From NCBI GenBank assembly GCA_964467345.1, contig CAYXPY010000005.1, forward strand, positions 1-64,000: a stretch of 64,000 bases of DNA. The letters run 5' to 3'. Both the position numbers and the translations under genes were made by a program. This document shows positions 1-7,378 of the stretch, piece by piece. Source of the stretch: SM1-50 sp964467345. Its GTDB lineage: Archaea; Thermoplasmatota; E2; DHVEG-1. Under the pieces are notes generated by a model. That model had not been told where the DNA came from. It was given only the letters and a program-made list of their open reading frames with translations, and ran no database searches. Numbering within the stretch: the stretch's first letter is position 1; the number at the start of each line of letters is the position of its first letter.

Positions 1-18
1 CAAATCCCTTCCCCTGCA
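1..18 (+). repeat. tRNA 3'-end-like direct repeat, copy 1 (cut by window edge)
   Basis: The window opens inside CAAATCCCTTCCCCTGCA. The same string recurs at 1209-1226 and 2397-2414, and near-identically at 3123-3139 and 3782-3799. It looks like the T-loop, T-stem and 3' acceptor strand plus discriminator A of a tRNA whose 5' acceptor would read GCAGGGG. This copy could be the end of the intact tRNA gene or another fragment; the window does not show which. Confidence 0.6.
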
Positions 19-21
19 TAA

Positions 22-74
22 TTTTATATATACGATTTATATTACATGCTATGTATTAGCATAGCATTAGAGGT
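22..74 (+). promoter_or_regulatory. TATA box, palindrome and RBS of the first beta-helix gene
   Basis: A TATA-like stretch (tttatatata, about 23-32) lies just behind the tRNA-like repeat. It is followed by a perfect inverted repeat ATGCTATG (46-53) / CATAGCAT (60-67) with a 6-nt spacer, then GAGGT (70-74) six bases before ATG 81. The palindrome falls about where transcription should begin, so it could be an operator or a 5'-UTR hairpin. Confidence 0.5.
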
Positions 75-80
75 ATCGTG

Positions 81-1133
81 ATGATAAAGAAATCAATAAT
101 AGTGGGAATCGTTCTCTTATTTATTGGAACCTGTATCATTCCAGGAATTGCACAAAAAATAGAAAAATCATATGAACAATCATCTGAAAATAATTGGTTA
201 TATGTCGGTGGAACTGGACCCGGAAATTATTCAACCATCCAAGCGGCTATTTATGCTTCTAAGGATGGTGATACCATCTTTGTTTTCGATGATAAATCTC
301 CTTATGTTGAGAGTATTGTTATTGATAAATCTATTCAATTACTTGGTGAGAATAAAAAAACTACAGTAATCAATGGGAATAGTGCTTCCATTATCGTTCA
401 AATATTGAATTGTTCAGATGTTACTATTCAGGGTTTTACAATAAGGAATGCGCATAAAACTTTAATTCTCTTGGACTCTTGCATTGATTGCCTCATCACA
501 GACAATATCTTACGCGGTTCTGGACAATGTGGCTTTTCCATAACCTATGGCAGCAACAATACAATTGCTAACAATACCATCATTTGTGTGTCCTTAAATA
601 CAATTTGGGGGTCTCAAGGTAATGTTGTGATAGGAAATAGTATTTCGTTTGTATTTCAAGGATTATGTGCCTGTTCAGGCACAAAGATATATTCGAATAA
701 GATTAGATTCATAGGCTTAAATGGTCTTGAACCTTCTGGTTTCTGTGATATACGTGGGAATACCATTGCATTCTGCAGGTTACATGGAATCGAAATAGGA
801 GGTGGCACCAACATCACACTTCAGTTCAATACATTTATAGGAAATACAAATGCAATTCTCCTGTTTGGCGACCAAGTGAATGTTACTTCGAATAATTTCA
901 TATTAAATATTCACAACGTTTTGATTAATTCTGTGGGTCAGTATTATTTCGATGGGAATTTTTGGAATCGACCGATGAGTCATCCAAAAGTCATTATCGA
1001 CTTGAAAAAGGTAGTTATACGTGAACCTGGAACAAACGGTAAATGGGACCCAGGATTAACTATTTTATTTCCAAAATTACTATTTGATTTAAATCCTGCA
1101 CAAGAACCCTATGACATCCCAGGAATGACATGA
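81..1133 (+). CDS. secreted NosD-like parallel beta-helix protein
   Basis: About 350 residues. The N-terminus is a clear signal peptide (KK, then a hydrophobic stretch ending near IPGIAQ). The mature part opens with the LYVGGTGPGNYSTIQAAI strand typical of NosD/CASH beta-helix surface proteins, followed by short repeats rich in N, G and I (such as ISGNTI-type turns) that build a right-handed parallel beta-helix, about residues 45-290. Such proteins are exported and often bind or modify sugars, but no catalytic residues are evident. ATG 81 is preferred over GTG 78 because GAGGT lies six bases upstream. The C-terminal end (PAQEPYDIPGMT) and the DNA after it are duplicated at 2281-2414. The gene sits between two tRNA-3'-end repeats. 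Confidence 0.8.
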   Translation: MIKKSIIVGIVLLFIGTCIIPGIAQKIEKSYEQSSENNWLYVGGTGPGNYSTIQAAIYASKDGDTIFVFDDKSPYVESIVIDKSIQLLGENKKTTVINGNSASIIVQILNCSDVTIQGFTIRNAHKTLILLDSCIDCLITDNILRGSGQCGFSITYGSNNTIANNTIICVSLNTIWGSQGNVVIGNSISFVFQGLCACSGTKIYSNKIRFIGLNGLEPSGFCDIRGNTIAFCRLHGIEIGGGTNITLQFNTFIGNTNAILLFGDQVNVTSNNFILNIHNVLINSVGQYYFDGNFWNRPMSHPKVIIDLKKVVIREPGTNGKWDPGLTILFPKLLFDLNPAQEPYDIPGMT

Positions 1134-1226
1134 AAACCCTCTGAAATTGTTGGTTTTAACAGGAGTAATTATTATCCTCTGTTTAGATTTTACCGGTAAT
1201 CATGGGTTCAAATCCCTTCCCCTGCA
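1093..1226 (+). repeat. 134-bp direct repeat, copy A, ending in tRNA 3'-end
   Basis: This matches 2281-2414 without gaps over 134 bases, with 7 mismatches by hand count (about 95%). It covers the last 13 codons of the beta-helix gene, an AT-rich hairpin (aacaggag...cctctgtt), the palindrome TTACCGGTAA resembling the long variable arm of a class II tRNA, and GGGTTCAAATCCCTTCCCCTGCA-type T-arm and acceptor sequence. Most mismatches are in the coding half; the tRNA-like half is identical. Confidence 0.85.
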
Positions 1227-1307
1227 TATTTTTCCTTCATTTTAAAGGAGAAACCAAAGATTTTAAATAGCGAGGGATACTTTTTTTTCGTTAGTGGAGG
1301 AATATTG

Positions 1308-1485
1308 ATGAAAAGGAAATGGTTTGGCAATTGGAATCATTCCTTTGTTCGTTGGAACCTATATCGTTCCAGCGACATCCCAATTCCTCATAACACTCAT
1401 ATTCGTCACAATCGATTTTTGTACATATATAAAAAAAGACATTTATATCCTTCGAAACGAACAAAAATATGAAAGTAAATGTTAA
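1308..1485 (+). pseudogene. frameshifted signal-peptide remnant of a secreted protein gene
   Basis: A TATA-like tttaaata (1261-1268), GGAGG (1296-1300) and ATG (1308) are all present. Read straight, the frame gives a short non-hydrophobic peptide. Removing one T from the run at about 1324 makes it read MKRKW-LAIGIIPLFVGTYIVPATS, the same type of signal peptide as the neighbouring genes (compare the gene at 3619). The shifted frame then stops at 1485. It is best read as the decayed 5' end of another secreted-protein gene whose body was lost. Confidence 0.6.
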
Positions 1486-1526
1486 ATTATACCAATGAAA
1501 TAGATGCTTCATGGAGGAAACATAAT

Positions 1527-2138
1527 ATGAAAAAAATTACATCTATAATCTGCTGTTTTTTAGTGGTAGGAATAATACCACAAATTGTCAACGCTGGTGA
1601 CCCAACCAACCCAGAAATTACTGACACTAAAAACGATGTTCTCTTATTTGGACAATTTTTACTACCTATTGCGAATAGAATGTTAAAGCATATTGATATG
1701 CTTTCAGCATGGTTCTCTGAAAAATCGGATGAACCAAACTTCTTATACGTAACGTTACAACTCCAAGATGTTAAAAAAATACGACTGATGGGATTATATA
1801 TGGTTGATTGGCACTATGAAGGGATTGAATATGCGATTATCACACTTTTCGAACATGGAAAAGAGAATATGACGGCTGTTCAAATCCAAGGGACTGAGAA
1901 TATCCCTCTGGAAGATTCCTGTCTCATCGATGAGGAAGAAAACACAATGACGTGGGCTATACCAAAAGAAGCAATTGGGGATGTAACAGCAGGTGATATC
2001 TTAAGCACACCTCTAGCAGCCGCAGGATTACGTTTTTGCTCGAAGATATTGGCAAATATAATGATGAAACGATTTGGCTGTAATGCTATCGGAATCGACA
2101 TCTCGGAAGAAGGAAAAGACTACGTCATCCTCTACTAA
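1527..2138 (+). CDS. secreted protein of unknown function
   Basis: 203 residues from ATG 1527, chosen because GGAGG (1513-1517) precedes it and because a signal peptide (MKKITSIICCFLVVGIIPQIVNA) then starts at residue 1; the frame is open from 1479 but that part has no RBS. The mature protein begins GDPTNPEITDTKNDV, followed by DMLSAWFSEKSDEPNFLYVTLQLQD. This layout resembles beta-sandwich (DOMON/CBM9-like) surface domains, but the match is only by eye. No catalytic motif is seen. It occupies the second interval between tRNA-3'-end repeats. Confidence 0.7.
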   Translation: MKKITSIICCFLVVGIIPQIVNAGDPTNPEITDTKNDVLLFGQFLLPIANRMLKHIDMLSAWFSEKSDEPNFLYVTLQLQDVKKIRLMGLYMVDWHYEGIEYAIITLFEHGKENMTAVQIQGTENIPLEDSCLIDEEENTMTWAIPKEAIGDVTAGDILSTPLAAAGLRFCSKILANIMMKRFGCNAIGIDISEEGKDYVILY

Positions 2139-2279
2139 GTCTTCCTTTTTTTAATTTTTTCTTCAACCTAAAAAAAAAACGAATCTTTGGAGATTTCAGA
2201 ATTGAGCCTACAGAAGGAAGAGAGCACAGACCCCCAAAGTTACTCCAATTGCGTCGTTTCTTTGGTTCGCCTCAACTAG

Positions 2280-2321
2280 CATCCTGCACAAGAACCCTAT
2301 GACCTCCCAGGGATGATTTGA
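2280..2321 (+). pseudogene. 13-codon C-terminal remnant of a beta-helix paralogue
   Basis: The frame reads HPAQEPYDLPGMI-stop, almost the last 13 residues of the gene ending at 1133, but a TAG codon stands directly before it and no gene body exists upstream. It is a coding scar carried inside the 134-bp repeat and shows that the repeat arose by duplication of a unit including a gene end. Confidence 0.7.
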
Positions 2322-2414
2322 AAAACCTCCGAAATTGTAGGTTTTAACAGGAGTAATTATTATCCTCTGTTTAGATTTTACCGGTAATCATGGGTTCAAA
2401 TCCCTTCCCCTGCA
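2281..2414 (+). repeat. 134-bp direct repeat, copy B, ending in tRNA 3'-end
   Basis: Second copy of the unit at 1093-1226. It includes TTACCGGTAA and the T-arm/acceptor-like string ending in TGCA at 2414. The next gene, on the opposite strand, ends only 3 bases after it. Confidence 0.85.
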
Positions 2415-2416
2415 CT

Positions 2417-3061
2417 TTATTTATAGGAACGCATTTGAAAGGGTTTCCCATGCCCTGGATACACCATGTTTATATCAAAACTTTTTACTTTCTCGATGCT
2501 TCCATTTAAATCATTCATATTATCCACCAAGGAGTTTGATACAGGTTTCTTTCGATTCGTGAATAAATCACCACAGAAGAGATTTTTATTAGATGTTAAT
2601 ATTCCAATAGACCCCTTTGAATGGCCAGGAAGATAAATGATTTTTGCATTCAATCCATATTGAGATAAATCTGATTGTTCATCAAGTTCGATATCGGGTT
2701 TAAATTGTTCTATGTTGAATGTTAAATTTATTATTTTTTTAATTACTTTATTTCCTGTTTGTCTATTCCAAAACATATCCCCATATTCAACCATTCCGAT
2801 ATCGTATTTATGCATAGCAATTTTTGTATGATATTTTTCACGAAAATACACACAATTTCCCGTATGGTCAAAATCCCCATGGGTTAAAATTATTAAATCG
2901 AGATTCCCTTGTTTACAACCTGCACGTATAAGTTCTTGCTCGAGTTTTTTCCGTTTCGATTTCCTTCCTGTATCAATGAGAACATAACCCTTTTCAGTCC
3001 TTAGAAGGTAACAATTGCAATTAAATCCACCCAGAACAATGGAAGTAATATCTTTAATCAT
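2417..3061 (-). CDS. MBL-fold metallo-hydrolase
   Basis: 214 residues. The metallo-beta-lactamase fold shows in order: LIDTGR near residue 30, the metal motif THGDFDHTGN (HxDxDH, a common variant of HxHxDH) near 62-71, LPGHSKGSIG near 144-153, FCGDLF near 163, and VYPGHGKP near 200. These are the metal-binding positions of glyoxalase II-like hydrolases. The substrate cannot be told. The gene is alone and in reverse orientation between the tRNA-3'-end repeats at 2397-2414 and 3121-3139, unlike the secreted-protein genes around it, since it has no signal peptide. Confidence 0.85.
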   Translation of the reverse strand: MIKDITSIVLGGFNCNCYLLRTEKGYVLIDTGRKSKRKKLEQELIRAGCKQGNLDLIILTHGDFDHTGNCVYFREKYHTKIAMHKYDIGMVEYGDMFWNRQTGNKVIKKIINLTFNIEQFKPDIELDEQSDLSQYGLNAKIIYLPGHSKGSIGILTSNKNLFCGDLFTNRKKPVSNSLVDNMNDLNGSIEKVKSFDINMVYPGHGKPFQMRSYK

Positions 3062-3120
3062 ACAGTTAAATTTTAAAATTTGTTTAAATAATTTTCTACC
3101 TTTTTGCAGATATTTTATTC

Positions 3121-3139
3121 TTCAAATCCCTTCCCCTGA
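3121..3139 (+). repeat. tRNA 3'-end-like direct repeat, partial copy
   Basis: TTCAAATCCCTTCCCCTGA, identical to the other copies except that the final C of TGCA is missing. It lacks the variable-arm-like palindrome. It separates the MBL gene from the next secreted-protein gene. Confidence 0.65.
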
Positions 3140-3172
3140 ATAATTTTTCCATTCTATGGTTTTTTGTGTGAA

Positions 3173-3619
3173 TCAACCTGTTAGAAGTACGAAAGGACCT
3201 ATTGTATACCCCGATTTTGAATACGTCATATTTCCAATCACAACAATAATACTAATGAGTGTTATCGGATGGAAATCTAAGCGGAAAGGATGATAATGAC
3301 TAATAGTTGTGCCATTTGGTAAAGAGAAATGTCCCGTCATAAAATCAACTTCTTTTCCAGATACGGTGGTTTCATTGGAATAAAAAACACCGGTGATATA
3401 TGTGTCACCAATATTCTCAACGGTCACATGCCAACCAAAGCCAAATTTCCCCTCATGTAAAGGAAAAAACCCGGCTCCTACATACAAATTATAATTCTCA
3501 CCCGATGATGTGGAAATTGGCAGCATCGGTGTAGATAAAGCCGATTGGTTTTTCGCTAAGGCAGGGATGCTTGAACCAATAAACAGCAGGATAATGCCAA
3601 CGGCTATAATTTTTTTCAT
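3173..3619 (-). CDS. small secreted protein of unknown function
   Basis: 148 residues with a textbook signal peptide (MKKIIAVGIILLFIGSSIPALA). The mature part (NLYVGAGFFPLHEGKFGFGWHVTVENIGDTYITGVFYS) looks like a single beta-sandwich domain ending in a hydrophobic stretch (ITLISIIVVIGNMTYS). No family is recognised. The RBS AAGGAGG lies about 8 bases upstream of the ATG. The gene sits between two tRNA-3'-end-like repeats. Confidence 0.75.
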   Translation of the reverse strand: MKKIIAVGIILLFIGSSIPALAKNQSALSTPMLPISTSSGENYNLYVGAGFFPLHEGKFGFGWHVTVENIGDTYITGVFYSNETTVSGKEVDFMTGHFSLPNGTTISHYHPFRLDFHPITLISIIVVIGNMTYSKSGYTIGPFVLLTG

Positions 3620-3690
3620 ATTTTTTCCTCCTTTATCAGTATTTTATAACAATGTTCTCCTATAAATAGGTTATTTACTCATTTATTAAT

Positions 3691-3799
3691 CAGAGAATCA
3701 TTCCAGGGTTCAAATCTTTTCCTCCCAACTCTTTTGATGTCAACAGGAGAAATTGATAATTTTTACCGGTAATCATGGGTTCAAATCCCTTCCCCTGCA
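3691..3799 (+). repeat. two further tRNA 3'-end-like repeats (one degenerate, one intact)
   Basis: At 3691-3726 a worn copy keeps AGGGTTCAAATC and a C/T-rich acceptor-like tail. At 3741-3799 a better copy keeps CAACAGGAG, TTACCGGTAA, ATCATGGG and the complete TTCAAATCCCTTCCCCTGCA (3780-3799) but lacks about 20 bases of the hairpin found in the 134-bp units. These are the last copies seen; none occurs in the remaining 60 kb. Confidence 0.7.
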
Positions 3800-4021
3800 T
3801 ACTTTTTCCTCCTGTAAAAGAGAGAATTCCAACCCTGTTCGCCAACATATAATATAACGAGGATAAGTCTTTTTTCTGTTTTTTCTAAGCTCTATATATT
3901 TTTATTACATCATCCGCTTTGTTTTTTTTAAAATTTTTTATAGAGTACGCTTGTTTTATAGAAAACTATAAATGCTCATACAAAATGTATTTTCTCAAGG
4001 TGATGTAGGAGAAAGGGGAAG

Positions 4022-4126
4022 ATGAGACTCGTCGTTACCGAGAATTGGGATGATACGTTGTTTTATTTGGCGACATTGTCAGTTGTGTTTGTGAGTGGTT
4101 TCTTCATTCGTCTTGTCGCTGGATAA
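4022..4126 (+). CDS. possible 34-residue membrane micro-protein
   Basis: ATG 4022 follows GGAGAAAGGGGAA and opens a 34-codon frame with a charged N-terminus and one hydrophobic helix (TLFYLATLSVVFVSGFFIRLVAG). A TATA-like tttatagaaaactataaa lies about 60 bases upstream. It is the only plausible frame in the 700-base stretch between the secreted-protein gene and RNase III. With no homology evidence it could be chance. Confidence 0.35.
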   Translation: MRLVVTENWDDTLFYLATLSVVFVSGFFIRLVAG

Positions 4127-4331
4127 GAAACCGTATTTTTCTCCCTTTTTTTTTCTTATACTGTGTTATAGGTTGACTGGGGAAGAGAGGGGAGGTGATG
4201 AAAATGATACAGTGGGAAAATAAGGTTTTTCTTCCCCATGTCACTCCATGAAGTTTCAACAGGGAAAAAAATATAATATATAAATTTTTTTATAGAATGA
4301 GAAAAATTAATTTTTTTATGAAGGCATTTAG

Positions 4332-4799
4332 TTAAAACTGAAATTCTTCGCGATAGATCTTCTTGAAAATGAACCGTCGCACTGTCCTTAGGTCAGAATC
4401 TAGGTAGATAGCCCCGATTAACGCCTCCAACGCATTGGCAAGGTTCGTACGATTTTTTGCCCCCTCCTGTTTAGACTCTCCTTTTCCAAGCAGTAAATAC
4501 GAACCAATATTCAACCTACCAGCGACATCAGCAAGGACATTGTTGTTCACCCCAAGAGCACGTCTGCGCGTCAACTCACCCTCAGAAAAAAACTGGTTCG
4601 TCTGATAGAGCTTCTCAGCAATGACAAAGTTCAGAACACTATCCCCGAGGAACTCCAACCGCTCGTTGTACTCCACGGGCGTCTGCGCCTCAAAGGCATA
4701 GGTCTTATGGGTCAAGGCTGTCGTCAGCAGCTGTCTATCGTTGAAGGTATATCCAATGTCTTCTTCCAAAGATTCGAGGTTATGTTTCTTCATATTCAT
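4332..4799 (-). CDS. rnc: ribonuclease III, catalytic domain only
   Basis: 155 residues. The RNase III signature NERLEFLGDSVL (45-56) supplies the metal/catalytic residues E46, E49 and D53, and the second motif is ANALEALIGAIYLD (121-134) with E125. The enzyme family cleaves double-stranded RNA as a dimer. Two departures: the C-terminal dsRNA-binding domain of standard RNase III is absent, and the Asp that usually begins the second motif (ADA.E) is Asn122. RNase III is uncommon in archaea, so transfer from bacteria is plausible. ATG 4799 and ATG 4793 are both possible starts behind a GAGGAG site. It lies 26 bases downstream of the radical SAM gene, probably in one transcript. Confidence 0.88.
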   Translation of the reverse strand: MNMKKHNLESLEEDIGYTFNDRQLLTTALTHKTYAFEAQTPVEYNERLEFLGDSVLNFVIAEKLYQTNQFFSEGELTRRRALGVNNNVLADVAGRLNIGSYLLLGKGESKQEGAKNRTNLANALEALIGAIYLDSDLRTVRRFIFKKIYREEFQF

Positions 4800-4825
4800 T
4801 CCTATCTCCTCTGACTTTTTTTTTT

Positions 4826-6553
4826 TTAGTTCTTTTGTGTAGCGATCTGCACATACTCATCAAGGGACTGCGCGATAGCTGGGTCATCAAAGGCGTTGAT
4901 GAACGCTTCTTTGGAATGAAACGGTCTTTTCGCTAAAATCCTTATCACCCGTTTGACTCCCACCCCCGGGATCGCCTCAAGGGTCTCCCGAGGTGCTCTG
5001 TTCACATCAAGAGGGAACGGTATTGCGGTTAGCGACCGATACCCGTAGTTTACGATTTTAACGTCATAGAACTGATGCAAAGGATAGACCCCCGGGATGC
5101 CAATCAGCAACGGGTAGCTTCCCAGCTGTCGGCCGAACGTCAACTTTCCCTCATAGAGCTCCGCAAAAACATTCGTAAGAAGGGTCCCTTGAGGCACCAA
5201 CCGCTGCAGCAAGGGTCGTTCGATGGTCTCTCGGACCTTCCGTTTGAACCGTTGGAAATCAGCCTTATGCTTCCGTATGTTTTTCTCACCGACCGTCCCC
5301 ATCCGCGTCCCTGGAATCGGGATGACCTGCCTAAGATTAATACGACGCAACAGAAGATTGTTCTCTGCGACTTTTTTAAGGAATTCATAATCAAGAGCAA
5401 AGGTGTTTTTTGTCTCCCCCTCAAGACCAAACACGAAATTCAACCCAGGGAGCAGTTCTGGCAGCCCATTTTTTCCCCTCTGGGCACCCACCTCATTAAA
5501 CAATCGTATAACGGAAAACACCTCTTCGGCTGTTGCCTTGAGGTTGTTGTTTTTGATGACCACGGGATCGACGCTCTCCACGCCAAGAGCTGCGACATCA
5601 CCAGCGGTATGATACCTGATGATACTTTTTGCTATCCGTCGGCATTCCTCCGGGTACCGTGCGATGACCCCGGGATTCGCATTGTCGATATGCAATGTTT
5701 TCAAATCCGGTGCAACAGAGCGTATCCCATGGAACAACTGTTCAAGAGCCTCCGGGTTAGGTTTAGGGAACTCTTGTTCATCTGCGCCAAAGGCTTGATA
5801 GGAGAAGATGCAGGGTTGACTGCCGATACGGAAATGACGCACCCCCGCAGCGTACAAAGCAGCTATCTCCCCACAGATTTCCGCCACAGCCCGGAAACGG
5901 GGTCTTCCTTTGGAAGGCTCGCTACAAAACGAACATCCCCCGGTAATGCTCCGTGAACATCCACGGTACGTCTCGATTTCCGTTATCAGATACTTAGGGA
6001 AAAACGGATGCTGAGAGACGATCGCTGCGCCACGGACTGCAAAATCTTTAATCATTGACTGGCTTTCTCTACAGATCGAAGGGTCTATTTCTTCATACCT
6101 GAGGTTGTTTTTTATCAGTTCGGAGACAACGATTTCACCATCACCATCTGCGATGACGTCGAAGACATGTCTAACGACAGTTATGTCCGTCACCTGCTTT
6201 CCACCGGACATCCCAAACCCGTACCTGGCTGCAGGGCCACACAGCACTTTCACTGGTTTTGTCACCTGACTGAGATACAACACCAGCTCATGGGGACTGA
6301 CCGGGAACCCGGAGAGATATCGCCCTGGCACCGACATGCCTGCGATGACGATGAGGATATCGGATGTTTCTATTCGTTGAAACAGAGACCTGTCGTTTCT
6401 GAGTTGATCAATAGTGACATACTCCACAACAGCGTGTGGATCGAAATCCCAGACCGCGCCTGCGATGTAGCGAGGATACGGACTGATGTAAGGTGGGACA
6501 CCAAGACAGGTCGGTTCGTCGACATACCCATCAAGAATACAGACATGAAGCAT
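4826..6553 (-). CDS. radical SAM protein with C-terminal helix-hairpin-helix (COG1031-like)
   Basis: 575 residues. The N-terminal 180 residues resemble a B12-binding-like Rossmann region. The iron-sulfur cluster motif is C199-x7-C207-x2-C210 in TYRGCSRSITGGCSFC, an expanded spacing typical of this archaeal radical SAM family rather than CxxxCxxC. The C-terminus carries a helix-hairpin-helix (NRAPRETLEAIPGVGVKRV, about 515-535), a nucleic-acid binding element. The reaction is not known to me. It is followed by RNase III in the same direction, which together with the HhH hints at an RNA or DNA substrate, but that is inference. Confidence 0.85.
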   Translation of the reverse strand: MLHVCILDGYVDEPTCLGVPPYISPYPRYIAGAVWDFDPHAVVEYVTIDQLRNDRSLFQRIETSDILIVIAGMSVPGRYLSGFPVSPHELVLYLSQVTKPVKVLCGPAARYGFGMSGGKQVTDITVVRHVFDVIADGDGEIVVSELIKNNLRYEEIDPSICRESQSMIKDFAVRGAAIVSQHPFFPKYLITEIETYRGCSRSITGGCSFCSEPSKGRPRFRAVAEICGEIAALYAAGVRHFRIGSQPCIFSYQAFGADEQEFPKPNPEALEQLFHGIRSVAPDLKTLHIDNANPGVIARYPEECRRIAKSIIRYHTAGDVAALGVESVDPVVIKNNNLKATAEEVFSVIRLFNEVGAQRGKNGLPELLPGLNFVFGLEGETKNTFALDYEFLKKVAENNLLLRRINLRQVIPIPGTRMGTVGEKNIRKHKADFQRFKRKVRETIERPLLQRLVPQGTLLTNVFAELYEGKLTFGRQLGSYPLLIGIPGVYPLHQFYDVKIVNYGYRSLTAIPFPLDVNRAPRETLEAIPGVGVKRVIRILAKRPFHSKEAFINAFDDPAIAQSLDEYVQIATQKN

Positions 6554-6628
6554 CTATGTGTTGAACCTTCCTCATCTTTAAAAAACTTCCTTTTTCGCAA
6601 CCTGGATGATTCTGAACATAAAAAGGAA

Positions 6629-7156
6629 TTACAGGAAGTCAATCAATCGTTCTTTCTCAGGGTTCAAGATGTAGTGTTTTCTGACATACATAAGCGTCTC
6701 AAGAATCGTGTTTTTCTCTATTATCCCTGGATGAAACTCGACTAATATATCAGCAAACTTTTTCGCATGGATGATGTCCTTGGCAGTGAACGTCAACACC
6801 CAGTCATAATCCCCATGCACATAGGAGCTGCTCTCAATCGTAATACCTAATTTTGCGGCAGATTCCTCCAATTTTCTTGAAACGATCTTATCGATTGTTT
6901 TTTGTTCGAGCTGTTTCATCGTCCGTTTCACCAACAACATGAAATGTTTCAACCCTGCTTTCTCCTCATCAAAAACCGCGGTGTACCCCCAGATAAGCCC
7001 ATTGGTCTCCAATCGTTTGATGATACGCCATGTCTTTTGTTTTGAGAAACCACAGTGCTCTGCGATGGTTTCAATGTTCTTGTTTGCGTTTTTCACCAGC
7101 TCAGCAAGCACTTTTGTTTCTTCCTGACTTATCTGTTCATTACTGTTTTTTGACAT
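6629..7156 (-). CDS. Lrp/AsnC-family transcriptional regulator
   Basis: 175 residues. The N-terminal winged helix (EETKVLAELVKNANKNIETIAEHCGFSKQKTWRIIKRLETNGLIWGYTAVFD, about 12-64) is the Lrp/AsnC DNA-binding domain. The C-terminal half (about 70-165, with HGDYDWVLTFTAKD) is the RAM-like ligand-sensing domain. It is divergently transcribed from a lone RAM protein and a transporter-RAM fusion and probably controls them in response to an amino acid or related effector. RBS GGAGG lies close to the start. Confidence 0.88.
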   Translation of the reverse strand: MSKNSNEQISQEETKVLAELVKNANKNIETIAEHCGFSKQKTWRIIKRLETNGLIWGYTAVFDEEKAGLKHFMLLVKRTMKQLEQKTIDKIVSRKLEESAAKLGITIESSSYVHGDYDWVLTFTAKDIIHAKKFADILVEFHPGIIEKNTILETLMYVRKHYILNPEKERLIDFL

Positions 7157-7378
7157 TTTTTCCTCCAGATTGTCGTTTTATAATAGTCCTCTCTTTAATA
7201 AAGTATCTATTGTAACAAAAAAAATTCTGTACAAGCGATTCAGCCTCAGATGAGTAAGAGAATCAACCAAACAGCCATTCCCGAACTCCTGATGGATGGC
7301 GGGGCAACCCTGTAACCTCTTATACAGATAACTTTATACCAACAATCAATATTCCGCGTGAAAGACGGGTGAAGAACC
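7157..7378. promoter_or_regulatory. divergent promoter region of the Lrp/RAM locus
   Basis: The 222 bases between divergent genes hold a TATA-like ttttataata region on the regulator side, a short palindrome CTTTAATAAAG (7193-7203) and a TATA-like ctttatacc (about 7331-7339) on the transporter side, about 48 bases before ATG 7379. An Lrp-type regulator would be expected to bind here, but no site can be proven by eye. Confidence 0.4.

Noticed and set aside
1142..1226. Complete tRNA gene in the repeat unit
   Set aside because: T-arm, acceptor-like 3' strand and possible variable arm are present, but no 5' acceptor GCAGGGG, D-arm or anticodon arm lies upstream, and the T-stem has a T-T mismatch.
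1..3799. CRISPR array
   Set aside because: The repeats are regularly oriented, but the intervals are 0.6-1.2 kb and contain genes; spacers of 30-40 bases are absent.
4198..4251. 17-codon frame behind GGGGAGGTG
   Set aside because: Good RBS-like sequence, but the peptide is too short and featureless to call.
5075..5956. Open frame of 293 codons on the plus strand
   Set aside because: It runs antisense to the radical SAM gene, has no recognisable domain, and mirrors its codon pattern.
6167..6745. Plus-strand frame of 192 codons across the radical SAM and Lrp genes
   Set aside because: Antisense to two well-supported genes and lacking an RBS or domain.
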